The notes beneath the pieces are model-generated. The model was not told the origin of the DNA and made no database searches. It was given only the letters and a program-made list of their open reading frames with translations. The translations under genes were made by a program, and so were the position numbers. A stretch of 24,590 nt of DNA from Blautia faecis (GTDB lineage Bacteria > Bacillota > Clostridia > Lachnospirales > Lachnospiraceae), in NCBI RefSeq assembly GCF_020554845.1, contig NZ_JAJCIA010000051.1, positions 1 through 24,590 of the forward strand. Direction: 5' to 3'. This document shows, in pieces, positions 1 through 7,799 of the stretch; position 1 is the first letter of the stretch; the number at the start of each line of letters is the position of its first letter.

Positions 1-402
1 TCTGGAATAGACCAGCATCTTCATGATGGTATTGGCATCATACTGTTCTTTTGAGCGGCGCTGCCGGTTCGTTAGGAAAGTATGGAGACCGAGCTCATGG
101 TAGATCTGGCTCAGTGCAGCATAGCCAAAGTTTTTTCTCAGCTTGTCACCTAAACAAAGGCGATCAGAATCGTAAAAAGTAAAGTGGATGGGAGCCTGTC
201 TGGCTGCTTTTTCAGCTTTTAGCGGCTCGACTCTTTTTTGAAAGTGAGCAATAGGGTCATCATATTTTTTTTCTAATTCGTCTAGCCGGCCAATAGATTC
301 TACTGTTTTCTGGCGGGAGCATTTCTTAGCTTTATCGTAATAGGTGTCAACAATGGAAAGGCGAATCCGACCATTCAGGTTTGGTGTTTTTTTGAGGTAC
401 AT
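1..402 (-). CDS. IS1634-type transposase, N-terminal part, cut by window edge
   Basis: The minus-strand frame runs open from an ATG at 402-400 to the window edge (134 codons) and has no stop inside the window. The N-terminus reads MYLKKTPNLNGRIRLSIVDT, followed by a dense Lys/Arg stretch, SIGRLDELEKKYDDPIAHF and a later NTIMKMLVYSR. This is the usual opening of IS1634-type (DDE) transposases of Lachnospiraceae, which are normally about 550-600 residues. The catalytic part therefore lies outside the window. A GGAG sits about ten bases before the ATG. A minus-strand hairpin with a T run lies about 80 bp upstream and would block read-in from outside. Family assignment rests on recognition of the N-terminal pattern only. 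Confidence 0.8.
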   Translation of the reverse strand, partial: MYLKKTPNLNGRIRLSIVDTYYDKAKKCSRQKTVESIGRLDELEKKYDDPIAHFQKRVEPLKAEKAARQAPIHFTFYDSDRLCLGDKLRKNFGYAALSQIYHELGLHTFLTNRQRRSKEQYDANTIMKMLVYSR

Positions 403-478
403 AGCAAGCACTCCGTTTCGTATAATATTTATTGCACCACAAAACGATACAAAACGCTAGTAAAATATGACGAAATTT

Positions 479-524
479 AAAAATAAAAAAAGCCTGAAAG
501 CAAGGAAACAAAAGGCTTTCAAGC
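479..524 (-). terminator. Rho-independent terminator shielding the transposase
   Basis: Arms at 492-501 and 515-524 pair over 10 bp on the minus-strand RNA, with one G-U pair. They are followed on that strand by a long T-rich run, seen as A-rich sequence at 479-491. No minus-strand gene lies directly upstream, so the likely role is to stop outside transcription entering the IS transposase, a common IS feature. Confidence 0.65.
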
Positions 525-529
525 GATAA

Positions 530-1234
530 GTGAGCATATGTTACTGCAAAACTGTGGTGCATGGCGAATCTCGTTGGGCTGCGGTTTCGGTCGTTCGCAT
601 CCTTCAAAATGAAAAGTACAAGGGAGATCTGCTTATGCAGAAGTATTATATCCGGGATTTTCTTACGAAAGAGCTGGAAAAGAACGATGGAAAACTGACA
701 CAGTATTATGTGGAAAATGATCATGAAGCAATCATAGAGCGGGAAATATGGGACGCGGCACAGCTGGAAATCAACAGAATCAAAGAGTTTAAACGGAATC
801 ATCAGATCCGGGAATTGGGAAGCAGCAGTCTGGAACCTTTTTATGGAAAAATTTTTTGTGGGTGCTGTGGCGGAAGGATGGTGAAGAAGAGTAGAAAAAG
901 TGTGTGGCGTTGCATAAATTCCGGCAAAGAAAAGGGTGGATTTTGTAAAGCCAAGCCTGTTGAGGGGCATAAGATGGAAGAATACGTAAGCGCTGCCTGG
1001 GCACAGCTGGTATCCCAGAGAGAAAATCTTCTGTCAGGTTGGGAGAAAGATATTGCTCAGGGAAATGCCCTGGAGCGCTTACGCGCAGCACAGATGAAAG
1101 AGCTGACCGAAAAGTATCCTGACTGGTTCCAGGTGGCGAAGAATACGAGAATGGTGATCGGGGAAATTATAATTGGGGGTGATAAGGGGTGTGAGATTTT
1201 GTTTATGGATGGCGTAAGGCTGGTGACGGATTAG
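530..1234 (+). pseudogene. Large serine recombinase, C-terminal fragment truncated by IS
   Basis: From about residue 15 the protein matches the middle and end of large serine recombinases. VVRILQNEKYKGDLLMQK and YYVENDHEAII are typical of the recombinase domain (PF07508). CGCC and a following Cys pair in FYGKIFCGCCGGRM...WRC...FCKAKP are the zinc beta-ribbon (PF13408). The family is usually about 500-550 residues, and here the whole N-terminal resolvase catalytic domain with its active Ser is missing. The break coincides with the IS end, so insertion is the simplest cause. The first ~14 residues from the ATG at 530 are probably IS sequence read in frame. The stop codon TAG lies inside a dispersed repeat (1231-1258). 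Such recombinases usually mobilise integrative elements, so this is probably a relic of one. Confidence 0.8.
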
Positions 1235-1258
1235 AGCGTGTTTGAAAAATCATTCCCG
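1231..1258 (+). repeat. Dispersed 28-bp repeat, copy A, at recombinase 3' end
   Basis: Matches 15085-15112 at 27 of 28 positions; the only difference is G1244 against A15098. It contains the stop codon of the recombinase fragment. Its last bases begin a small hairpin, ATTCCC at 1252-1257 with GGGAAT at 1266-1271. Confidence 0.75.
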
Positions 1259-1527
1259 TTACCAGGGGAATAGGCTGTGAAGAAAGAAAGCAAAAGAATT
1301 TAGCAGACTTTCGAAAAATACTTGTAAATCAAGAACTTCAATGTTATTATGATAAAAAGCATATTTCTCATATAGTTCAAGGCATATCCGCCATCTGATT
1401 TATCTAATCACACATCAGAAATCCATGCTTTTTACCCATTAACGAAGAAGAGCAGGAGTTCTGAATGAAAGGTATGTATGCTTAGCTTGTCTTTTCTGAC
1501 TCCTGCAAAGAAAAGGAGGACCAGCCT
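1259..1527. other. Gene-free leader of Rpn remnant 1
   Basis: No supported gene. The stretch at about 1375-1530 resembles 7635-7802 upstream of Rpn remnant 3. Shared blocks include GATTTATCTAATC, TCAGAAAT, ATGCTTTT and GCAGGAGTTCTGAATG. An additional block, GATAAAAAGCATATT near 1350, recurs at about 7352. TCTGAT and ATCAGA flank the first shared block as a possible hairpin in this copy. An AAAAGGAGG lies before the ATG at 1528. Confidence 0.55.
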
Positions 1528-2020
1528 ATGGTAAACAGAAACTACAAGGTCACGATATTCCGGATGCTATGAAGGCAGTAACAGGGAATTGATGGAACAG
1601 TGCCAGATACTAAGGGAATATGCAATATATGTAGCGCGGGTTCGTAAATATGCAAAATATATGCAACTGGAAACAGCTGTAAAAAAAGCTGTAGATGAAT
1701 GTATTCAGGAGGAAATTCTGGAAGAATTTCTTCGGAAAAATAGAGCGGAGGTTATCGCAGTGAGTATATTTGAATATGACAAAGAAGAGGAAGAACGTAA
1801 ACTGAGAAAAGCTGAGTTTGAGGCTGGTGAGCAAAGCGGAATACAAAAAGGAATACAAAAAGGAATACAAGAGGGAATACAGGAAGGAAAGGAATTGAAA
1901 ACAAAAGAAATTGTCAATTCGTTACTTCAGGATGGAATGGGCATTGAAAAGATTGCGGCTTTACTGAAAATTAGCAAAGAACATGTTTTGGAATTAGCAG
2001 GAAGGAGCAAAAATTTATGA
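1528..2020 (+). pseudogene. Rpn-family nuclease remnant 1, core deleted and frameshifted
   Basis: A strong ribosome binding site (AAAAGGAGG) precedes the ATG at 1528. The frame reads MVNRNYKVTIFRML and then stops, which is the expected start of a Rpn/PD-(D/E)XK transposase-like protein. Homology resumes in another frame with GSNRELMEQCQILREY, YAKYMQLETAVKKAVDECI, FLRKNRAEVIAVSIFEYD and a Lys/Gln/Glu-Gly repeat tail. About 130 residues, including the catalytic PD-(D/E)XK core, are missing at the junction near 1570. The remaining open frame (TTG 1589 or ATG 1592 to 2020) would give about 142 residues. A GGAGG at 1747-1751 and GTG at 1760 could start an 86-residue C-terminal product. The stop overlaps the next gene's ATG (ATGA), so translation of this tail may be coupled to that gene. 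Confidence 0.75.
1747..1762 (+). promoter_or_regulatory. Internal ribosome binding site and GTG start in Rpn remnant 1
   Basis: GGAGG at 1747-1751 is eight bases ahead of an in-frame GTG at 1760. Translation from here would give a product beginning (V/M)SIFEYD and containing the whole repeat tail. Sequence supports only the possibility of initiation. Confidence 0.45.
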
Positions 2021-4119
2021 AAAAGAATTACCACCTCCACCGGCTGATTCGTTTTTGCCTGATGATTTCCCTGCTTCTGCTGTGCAGTGCAAGCCAGGTA
2101 TTTGCTGCAGCAAAGGTAAATCTGAAAAACACCAAAATCAAATTATCAGCCACCAAACTCACCTACAATCAAAAAGTCCAGCGCCCGAAGGTAAGCGTCA
2201 CCTATAAGGGCAACGTCCTGAAAGAGAAGAAAAACTATGTTCTGAAATATTCCAAGGGCTGCAAAAAGGTAGGCACCTATACGGTTCAGATTATTGGAAA
2301 AGGTGCTTATGCCGGAAACGTGAAAAAGCAGTTTACCATTTTGCCTCCAAAGACCCAGGTAATGGGTGGTTATGTTGGAAAAAAGACTGTCAGTGTGATA
2401 ATAAAAAGGCAAACCGCTCAGACCAGCGGTTACCAGCTGCGCTATGCCACAAATTCCAAATTAAAAAATGCGAAAACCATAACAGTCAAAGGAAACAAAA
2501 ACAACACCGTTTCCCTCAATGGACTGAAAGCCGGAACTACATATTATATGCAGGCCCGTACCTACATGGCCATTAAAGGAAAGAAATATTATTCCAAATG
2601 GTCTTCCACGGAACATTGTAAAACAAGCGGAAAGTCAAAAGGAAATACTTCAAATACAACGCCTACCCCTAAGCCGGTTCCGAAATTAACGCTCGAAGAG
2701 GGAAAAGCAAATATAACCCTGGAAAGCGGAAGATATTATGAGATTGAAACGTCAAATGGAATCAAAGACATTAATATTTCTGATCCGGCTGTTGTATATT
2801 CCACAGATGAAGCTGAAGGCGGAAATAGCCGCTTATTTGCGACACTTGAGCCTGGGAAATGCGTGATTACCATCACGGATATTTATGGACAAAAAATTAC
2901 TTCCACGGTTTCAGTTACCCAGAAGCTATACAATCCGCATATTGAGACTTCTTATGTAGTGACATCTGAAACCGTTGACAGCACACTTCCTGTTCCCACC
3001 ATCAAGTCAATAGATTATGGTGACGGATGGGTGGATGTGAACTGCCCGGGAACTTTTTCCCAGTCAGATCCCTATGTTGGTTACGAAGGTTATCTTTCTT
3101 ACAATGATAAATTTGCATACAGTGTTCAGGATATGCGAACAATCGGTGAAGATGACGGGATAGGAAGTGTGAGTTTCTATTATTTAGACTCAGGCCGCAG
3201 TTACTATACAAAAGTACGTTCTTACACCATCCGCAATAATGTAAAAGTCGTTGGACCGTGGAGTGAAATCCGTAAAGTGGATTTGCCAATATATGATACG
3301 AAAGGCACAACACCTGCTAAATATACATATGAAATTTATGGTCTGGACAAGCAGAAAGCAGATATCTACACGCATTGTATCAAACCTCTTTTTATAAAAA
3401 CAGACAATCCGGATTTAAATTCTTTTGGCTTGCTCTGTAATGGAAAAAGCCCTTTGATAAATGTGTATTCAGGTGGAACAACGCATATATATGATGATAT
3501 TCCTTATGAAAACGGCGATTCCGAGACAACTTCCCTGAAAAAAGTAAAAGGCGGTTATATCGGATATGTAGATTTTGAAAAAGCAGGAACATACAATATT
3601 GAATTCCGAGAATACTCCATGTCTGGTTATACGGTTGCAAAAACAGTGGCATTAAATGTGGTGGACTATGACCAGGCTGAGAAAGCATGGATGACTGACA
3701 TTATCAATAAAGTTACAACTTCCGGTATGACTCCATTTGAAAAAATGGATGCTGTAAGTGATTACCTCACAGAGCCAGGTCGCTTCAAATATGTAACGGT
3801 ACATGGAAATTATCTGGTATCTCTGGCAGCAGAACCTAATACTCCATTTTTTGTATCTTATCGTTGGGATTCCTGCACATCACCGGCAGCTCTTTGCGAT
3901 TTTGCAAAGTTAATCGGTGGTTTTGATGATATTCACAATTGTTATGGCGATTATCAGAGAGGCACTGAGGAATGGTCACGCTGGCATTATGTGGCTAAAC
4001 TTACGATAGGAAGTGAAACACGAAATTACGCCGTATGCCCGATGAGCCCAACCGGTGAAGTCGGCGAAACACAGATGATCGACCTGACAGACCTTAGTAA
4101 TATGAGGAAATTTGGGTGA
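2017..4119 (+). CDS. Secreted multidomain surface protein with transglutaminase-like C-terminus
   Basis: The 700-residue protein starts with a Sec signal peptide (residues 1 to about 31: basic start, hydrophobic core, cleavage near VFA-AA). Residues 33-110 resemble the beta-sandwich repeat of Firmicute surface proteins (LSATKLTYNQKVQRPKVSV, KKVGTYTVQIIGKGAYAG). Residues 115-205 resemble fibronectin type III. A Thr/Pro linker (206-225), a BIG-like region and a second FN3-like region (328-425) follow. Residues 560-700 resemble a transglutaminase-like fold: Cys620 starts a helix (SCTSPAALCDFAKLIG), His657 lies in WHYVAKL, and Cys674 in YAVCPMSPT sits where an Asp is usual. No LPXTG or membrane anchor is visible, so it is probably released or wall-bound by its domains. 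AAGGAG precedes the start, which overlaps the Rpn remnant by ATGA. The substrate is unknown. Confidence 0.75.
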   Translation: MKKNYHLHRLIRFCLMISLLLLCSASQVFAAAKVNLKNTKIKLSATKLTYNQKVQRPKVSVTYKGNVLKEKKNYVLKYSKGCKKVGTYTVQIIGKGAYAGNVKKQFTILPPKTQVMGGYVGKKTVSVIIKRQTAQTSGYQLRYATNSKLKNAKTITVKGNKNNTVSLNGLKAGTTYYMQARTYMAIKGKKYYSKWSSTEHCKTSGKSKGNTSNTTPTPKPVPKLTLEEGKANITLESGRYYEIETSNGIKDINISDPAVVYSTDEAEGGNSRLFATLEPGKCVITITDIYGQKITSTVSVTQKLYNPHIETSYVVTSETVDSTLPVPTIKSIDYGDGWVDVNCPGTFSQSDPYVGYEGYLSYNDKFAYSVQDMRTIGEDDGIGSVSFYYLDSGRSYYTKVRSYTIRNNVKVVGPWSEIRKVDLPIYDTKGTTPAKYTYEIYGLDKQKADIYTHCIKPLFIKTDNPDLNSFGLLCNGKSPLINVYSGGTTHIYDDIPYENGDSETTSLKKVKGGYIGYVDFEKAGTYNIEFREYSMSGYTVAKTVALNVVDYDQAEKAWMTDIINKVTTSGMTPFEKMDAVSDYLTEPGRFKYVTVHGNYLVSLAAEPNTPFFVSYRWDSCTSPAALCDFAKLIGGFDDIHNCYGDYQRGTEEWSRWHYVAKLTIGSETRNYAVCPMSPTGEVGETQMIDLTDLSNMRKFG

Positions 4120-4147
4120 TTTCAATTTAAATAATCCTTTTTACCGG

Positions 4148-4178
4148 GCAGGCCAGAAGGCATTTCTGGCCTGCTTTT
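4148..4178 (+). terminator. Terminator after surface protein gene
   Basis: GCAGGCCAGAA (4148-4158) pairs perfectly with TTCTGGCCTGC (4164-4174) across a 5-base loop and is followed by TTTTCT. It lies 28 bp after the stop codon at 4119. Confidence 0.85.
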
Positions 4179-4226
4179 CTGCACAATTCTTACGAAAATC
4201 ATATACATAATCCTCAATTTTTCTGA

Positions 4227-4256
4227 TTGACATTGCCCTTCATTAAGTCGTATACT
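4227..4256 (+). promoter_or_regulatory. Consensus promoter of Rpn remnant 2
   Basis: TTGACA (4227-4232), an 18-bp spacer and TATACT (4251-4256). The same promoter, with the shared AAGTCG just before the -10, occurs at 9018-9046. A transcript would start near 4263, leaving a leader of about 225 nt before the ATG at 4488. Confidence 0.65.
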
Positions 4257-4487
4257 TAATTTACTTTTACAAAAGAAAAATCTAAATCTGACCATTCGGT
4301 CAGGTAATTCCATTTCGTTATGAATATTTTGCGTGGGTATGAAATAGTTGTTGTAAAGTTATAGTTTTGTATACTAATACTTGAAAAATACAAAATATAT
4401 GTATATACTAATGATAGTACAAAATGTTCGTTCTTGTATTGTACACATGACTTTATATAACTTTTTCATACAAAGAAAGGAGTGTGC
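4257..4487 (+). promoter_or_regulatory. Long conserved leader of Rpn remnant 2
   Basis: Part of a 368-bp gene-free stretch. It contains a perfect hairpin, CTGACC-ATTC-GGTCAG at 4288-4303, and a second -10-like TATACT at 4370-4375. GTACAA/TTGTAC forms an inverted pair near 4420-4445. It aligns in order with 9047-9291 upstream of remnant 4, including the block around ACTAATACTTGAAAAA and the AGGGAGTGTGCATG-like start region. Function is not known; a structured cis-regulatory leader is an inference. Confidence 0.5.
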
Positions 4488-5104
4488 ATGCGGGAAAAGA
4501 ACGCCACATCAATTGAGTACTTTAAAGATCCACGGCGGATAGTTGATCTTCTGAATGGAATTGTTTTTCATGGCAGGCAGCCTTTAAAATGGATGATCTG
4601 ACCGGAGCAAATGATTTTCCAGAAGAACTGCAGAAATTATTTTTCGAGACACCAATGCTGCTTTTTGAAGTGTATTATTTCAAAAATATACACTGGTTCC
4701 AGACCGATTTACAACAGGTTTGTGGATTTTTGCAAAGAACGAATGACAAAACGGCTTTACGGGAGTATGTAAAGGCAAATGAAGAGGTTTTCTCCAAACT
4801 AGAAGAAGACACATTTGACCTACTTACTGTAATGTCGGGAATTAGGGCCATGAAACTTATAAAGAGAGATGTTGAAACGGTGGGAGGTGAATTTGATATG
4901 TGCAAGGCGTTTGATGATATGATGAGAGACAGCAAACAGGAAGGTATTCGTGAGGGCAGACGTGAGGGCGAACGTAAGACAGAAGAACGAATGAATGAAT
5001 TAATTCAAAAGTTAGTCTCTGCTGGGCGTATTAATGATTTATTGCAGGCAAGTAATAATAAAAAGTATCGAAAAAAACTGATGGCGGAGTTGGGAATTGC
5101 ATAA
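4488..5104 (+). pseudogene. Rpn-family nuclease remnant 2, core deleted and frameshifted
   Basis: AAAGGAG precedes the ATG at 4488. The first 37 codons read MREKNATSIEYFKDP and later DLLNGIVFHGRQ, the usual N-terminus of this Lachnospiraceae Rpn/PD-(D/E)XK subfamily, then stop at 4599. Homology resumes in a different frame at about 4589 (NDFPEELQKLFFETP, FQTDLQQVCGFLQRTNDK, EEVFSKLEEDTFDLL) and ends with a repeat tail (EGIREGRREGE) at 5104. The stretch that should hold the PD-(D/E)XK active site is deleted. The second part is an open frame of 171 codons. Within it, GGGAGG at 4882-4887 and ATG at 4898 would start a 68-residue tail protein beginning MCKAFDDMMRDSKQEG. Confidence 0.75.
4882..4900 (+). 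promoter_or_regulatory. Internal ribosome binding site and ATG in Rpn remnant 2
   Basis: GGGAGG at 4882-4887 is followed after ten bases by ATG 4898-4900, in frame with the tail that ends at 5104. The same arrangement recurs in remnants 3 and 4. Confidence 0.5.
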
Positions 5105-5109
5105 GGGTA

Positions 5110-5147
5110 AAATTGGGTGGCAGCCTTTGATAGCAGCCACCCAATTT
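5110..5147 (+). terminator. Hairpin/terminator after Rpn remnant 2
   Basis: AAATTGGGTGGC (5110-5121) pairs perfectly over 12 bp with GCCACCCAATTT (5136-5147). The loop is 14 bases. The T tract is short (TTTAATT), and the stem is A/T-flanked on both sides, so it may act in either direction. Confidence 0.6.
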
Positions 5148-5212
5148 AATTCCAGAAGAATTACAATTCTTTGGGTAAATATAGTTCAACCTCAGTATTT
5201 TCATTTATTATA

Positions 5213-5241
5213 TTGTACTTCACGAGCTTATATGTTACTCT
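5213..5241 (+). promoter_or_regulatory. Possible promoter of pilin gene 1
   Basis: TTGTAC (5213-5218), a 17-bp spacer and TACTCT (5236-5241). The start would be near 5249, about 85 nt before the pilin ATG. Both boxes are imperfect. Confidence 0.3.
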
Positions 5242-5332
5242 ATTCTAAGAATCGCAATTGTATTTGACTAATTCAGGCATATACAGTACTGTCGCCGATA
5301 GGAGACATGTTCGTTTATGGAGCAAAGGAACT

Positions 5333-6148
5333 ATGAAGAAAAAAAGAAAAGGTTTTACACTGGCAGAGCTTCTCATTGTTGTTGCCATAATAGCAGTATT
5401 GGTGGCAATAGGTATTCCCATATTTACCAGTCAGCTTGAAAAAAGCCGAGAAGCAACCGATGCCGCAAATATAAGGGTACAGTATGCACAGGTTATGGCT
5501 GAAGCAATTACAGTCGATGGAAATGTAAATATAGATGGAAAAGATTTTGAAAAAATCAATCTTAGGCAAAAACAGCCAGACTGGCAAACTGAGACAATCC
5601 CCAATAGTCTGGGAAATTTTTCTGTTATTGAAGGAATTCCCGGGACACAGGCGTGGGTAGAATATCATGCTGATACAGAAACGGTTTACATTAAGTTTGA
5701 GGGGGAAAGCCAAAATGGTGATAGCGACTCAAATGGGGAAAATAATATCCTGATAGATAGCAGTTCCTGGGATAGCACATCCGGTTGGGAGGTAATAAAT
5801 GTGAAGTTTGAGAATGGAAAGGCAATTCTAACGCCTTTTTCTCATAAGGATAGTGTGCTAAAACAGGGTGGCGATGGAACGATTATGTTACAGGCGAATA
5901 AAAAATACAAACTTGTTGTTAATATAGAAGAGTGTGGCGCGAATCTAAAGGTCAGACTGTCTAATAGAAATGGCAATAATACCTACCTCGAACAAAATAT
6001 TCAAAAATTGGGGAAATATGAATTTGATTATACACACGAAGAAGGGCGCGATGATGATGTTCGGATTTCTTTTGAAATTCCGAAAGGTCAAGAGGGAAAA
6101 GATTCTGTATGCATTACGTCAGTCTCTTTTATACAGGTAAATAATTGA
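5333..6148 (+). CDS. Type IV pilin-like protein with CBM-like C-terminal domain
   Basis: The start is placed at ATG 5333 (MKKKRKGFTLAEL) because the prepilin leader is then the normal six to seven basic residues; AAAGGA lies just upstream. Cleavage would fall between Gly7 and Phe8, with the conserved Glu12 at mature position 5, followed by the usual ~20-residue hydrophobic helix ending IPIFTSQLEKSREA. The pilin head runs to about residue 122. An Asp/Asn/Gly-rich linker (123-137) leads to a second beta-rich domain (138-271) with IMLQANKKYKLVVNIE, LKVRLSN and a final VSFIQV strand, resembling jelly-roll carbohydrate-binding modules of the CBM4/9 type. Length is 271 residues, against about 150 for simple pilins. 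No assembly ATPase, platform protein or prepilin peptidase lies nearby. Cell-surface attachment to glycans is inferred. Confidence 0.75.
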   Translation: MKKKRKGFTLAELLIVVAIIAVLVAIGIPIFTSQLEKSREATDAANIRVQYAQVMAEAITVDGNVNIDGKDFEKINLRQKQPDWQTETIPNSLGNFSVIEGIPGTQAWVEYHADTETVYIKFEGESQNGDSDSNGENNILIDSSSWDSTSGWEVINVKFENGKAILTPFSHKDSVLKQGGDGTIMLQANKKYKLVVNIEECGANLKVRLSNRNGNNTYLEQNIQKLGKYEFDYTHEEGRDDDVRISFEIPKGQEGKDSVCITSVSFIQVNN

Positions 6149-6263
6149 AAACACAGTTTGAGCAGATGTTTAAAATTTGCAAACATAACCGGAAAGAGGA
6201 AGAAGAGCTTGGCATAGGGAATATGATGTTGGAAATACGGAAAAGAAAGTGACAAAACTGATC

Positions 6264-6320
6264 TCCTGTCAAGTCCATTGCAGTTTAATATTACAATGGA
6301 CTTGAACAGGATATTTTTTT
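6264..6320 (+). terminator. Strong terminator between convergent pilin genes
   Basis: The 17-base arm 6264-6280 pairs with 6294-6311, with one bulged A, and is followed by TATTTTTTT. It lies about 115 bp after pilin gene 1 and just beyond the 3' end of the convergent pilin gene 2. The minus-strand T tract is weaker (GTTTTG). Confidence 0.85.
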
Positions 6321-6330
6321 ACTTCCATTT

Positions 6331-7323
6331 TCAGTTTTTATTATCTAATACTTTTACCCATTGAGAATTACCAACTCCATTAGGGACGCTTTGATTTGTA
6401 CTAGTAGCCTTATAAATATATGTGTAACCCTGTGGATCAATATAAATATCCCCTTTTGACAAGTTATATATAACTCCGTTTATTGCATTTTTCCACGTAT
6501 GGGGTGGATTTTTTGTAATCGCTATTAAATCGCCGTTTGCTCCATCAGGCGTCCAATAGTAATGTCCCTGATCTTGAGATGATCCAAGTTCTCGCCCTTT
6601 ATATCCGTTTTCATTGGCTACGACATAATATTTAACATTGTTATTACTATCATGATAGCTAATAAGTTGACCATAATCTAAATCTATTTTTATTGTTATT
6701 CCTGCTCCAGATGCAGGTTCGCTTGGCCAATTATAACTTCCCCATTTATTTACAACTGAATCAACGTCTGTAATGGTATTATCTGGTATAGTAGGAGTTG
6801 GAGTTTCTGTAGGAAATATCGGTTGTGTTGGTACAGGAGTTAAAGTTGGATTATTACCATTATCCGTTCCCCCAGTCCAATAAAATGAAACATATTCATT
6901 CCCTGTACTTGTCTGTGGATGATATGTAATTTCACAATATCCTTTTGGTCCAGGAATACCTTTCCAATATGTGTCTCCGGCATTCGAAGATACTCCACCG
7001 ATGGTAATCGGCAACGGTGTTTGCCAGTCATCTTTCTGTTGCTTTAGAGGCGTTACCATAATAGAATAGGTACCATCCATTTCTTTGTATATTTTCTGTC
7101 CGCTGTCTTTCGTATACGTAGCACTGGTATCCCCCGTAATCGCCGCCATCATCACTTCCGCATAAGCCGACCTAACATCAGAAAGATCCACCGCTTCACG
7201 GCTTCTTTCAAGTTGGCTTGTAAAGATGGGAATGGCGATGGCAACCAATACACCAATTATTGCCACAACGATTAAAAGTTCTGCCAGCGTAAAACCTCTG
7301 TCAGACTTCAATTTTCTTTTCAT
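6331..7323 (-). CDS. Type IV pilin-like protein with Pro/Thr linker and CBM-like domain
   Basis: Start chosen at ATG 7323 (MKRKLKSDRGFTLAEL): AAGGG lies six bases ahead, whereas the ATG two codons upstream touches it. The prepilin site is Gly10/Phe11 with Glu15 at mature +5, then a hydrophobic helix and IPIFTSQLERSREA. The head shares DWQT and GIPG blocks with pilin 1. A Pro/Thr linker (about 155-182, PTLTPVPTQP...TPTPTIP) leads to a C-terminal region. Its last ~45 residues (YNLSKGDIYI, YIYKATS, SQWVKVL) have the spacing of small CBM5/12-like modules; that match is by pattern only. Total 330 residues. It converges on pilin 1 across a shared terminator. No pilus machinery is visible. It is likely exported and either anchored by its helix or assembled by machinery elsewhere. 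Confidence 0.75.
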   Translation of the reverse strand: MKRKLKSDRGFTLAELLIVVAIIGVLVAIAIPIFTSQLERSREAVDLSDVRSAYAEVMMAAITGDTSATYTKDSGQKIYKEMDGTYSIMVTPLKQQKDDWQTPLPITIGGVSSNAGDTYWKGIPGPKGYCEITYHPQTSTGNEYVSFYWTGGTDNGNNPTLTPVPTQPIFPTETPTPTIPDNTITDVDSVVNKWGSYNWPSEPASGAGITIKIDLDYGQLISYHDSNNNVKYYVVANENGYKGRELGSSQDQGHYYWTPDGANGDLIAITKNPPHTWKNAINGVIYNLSKGDIYIDPQGYTYIYKATSTNQSVPNGVGNSQWVKVLDNKN

Positions 7324-7799
7324 AAACATCCCTTTTTCTTATATATTTGGTGATAAAAAGCATATTCTTTCTTTTTAATGATAGCATATAGCCTTTTAGA
7401 AATCCATTTGCATTTTCGACAAAATAAGTTGTAATTTTCGTAACATTTGCGAATCAAACAAAAAGACAATAATTATCCAAAACAAGATATCAACTAATAT
7501 AAAATTTTTTGCACAAGCTGTGCTTGAAAGCCAGTAATTCATATTTTTTGATGCTTTTGAGTGAAACAAAATAAAGCACTTGAAAACTTTAGAATACAAT
7601 GCCATTATAATAAAAAATATATATTTAATATAATCTATAACATATCTTATATCCGATTTATCTAATCGCATTTCAGAAATTTATGCTTTTAAATCCGTTG
7701 AAAATGAAAAAAGCAGGAGTTCTGAATGCGATTGCTGAATGTTAAATGAGGTATGTATTTTCAGACGCCTGTCAGAAGAAAAAACACCGGGCAACCTAT
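7324..7799. other. Gene-free AT-rich stretch and leader of Rpn remnant 3
   Basis: A minus-strand open frame exists (7396-7671), but it has no ribosome binding site or recognisable family, and I reject it. The right part, from about 7635, resembles the leader of Rpn remnant 1 block by block (GATTTATCTAATCGC, TTCAGAAAT, GCAGGAGTTCTGAATG). A further block, GATAAAAAGCATATT at about 7352, also occurs in copy 1 but here is separated by some 270 extra bases. The left end holds the pilin 2 ribosome binding site; its promoter is unclear. Confidence 0.5.

Larger units (their letters stand above)
1..561 (-). mobile_element. Partial insertion sequence (IS1634-type), 5' end region
   Basis: The transposase start, an AT-rich leader and a protective terminator occupy 1-530, and the recombinase homology begins only at about 575, so the element end must lie between. 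A 9-bp inverted match, TGCACCACA at 433-441 and TGTGGTGCA at 553-561, may mark element-internal or terminal sequence. The exact boundary and target duplication cannot be fixed because the other end is outside the window. The outer coordinate is an estimate. Confidence 0.5.

Noticed and set aside
347..970. 207-residue minus-strand frame over the IS and recombinase regions
   Set aside because: It runs antisense to the recombinase fragment and out of frame with the transposase; no family features.
1840..1895. Tandem GGAATACAA-type repeats as a CRISPR or satellite
   Set aside because: They are codon-level repeats for the Gly-Ile-Gln-Lys/Glu tail of the Rpn remnant; no spacers, and no CRISPR array or cas gene is present.
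4122..4313. Minus-strand frame over the terminator and leader
   Set aside because: Covers a strong terminator and a promoter/leader; no coding features.
5258..5332. Longer start (TTG at 5258) for pilin gene 1
   Set aside because: It would put 25 extra residues before the prepilin leader, has no ribosome binding site, and prepilin leaders in this group are short and basic.
5307..5336. Nine-codon leader peptide (MFVYGAKEL) overlapping the pilin 1 start by ATGA
   Set aside because: GGAG is only two bases from its ATG, too close for good initiation, and nothing else supports translation.
6145..6252. 36-codon frame after pilin 1 (TTG start overlapping its stop), Lys/Glu-rich
   Set aside because: No ribosome binding site, no family, AT-rich low-complexity peptide.
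7396..7671. 91-residue minus-strand frame in the AT-rich gap
   Set aside because: No ribosome binding site; composition is Ile/Phe/Lys-rich, as expected from translated AT-rich noncoding DNA, and it overlaps the leader repeat of remnant 3.
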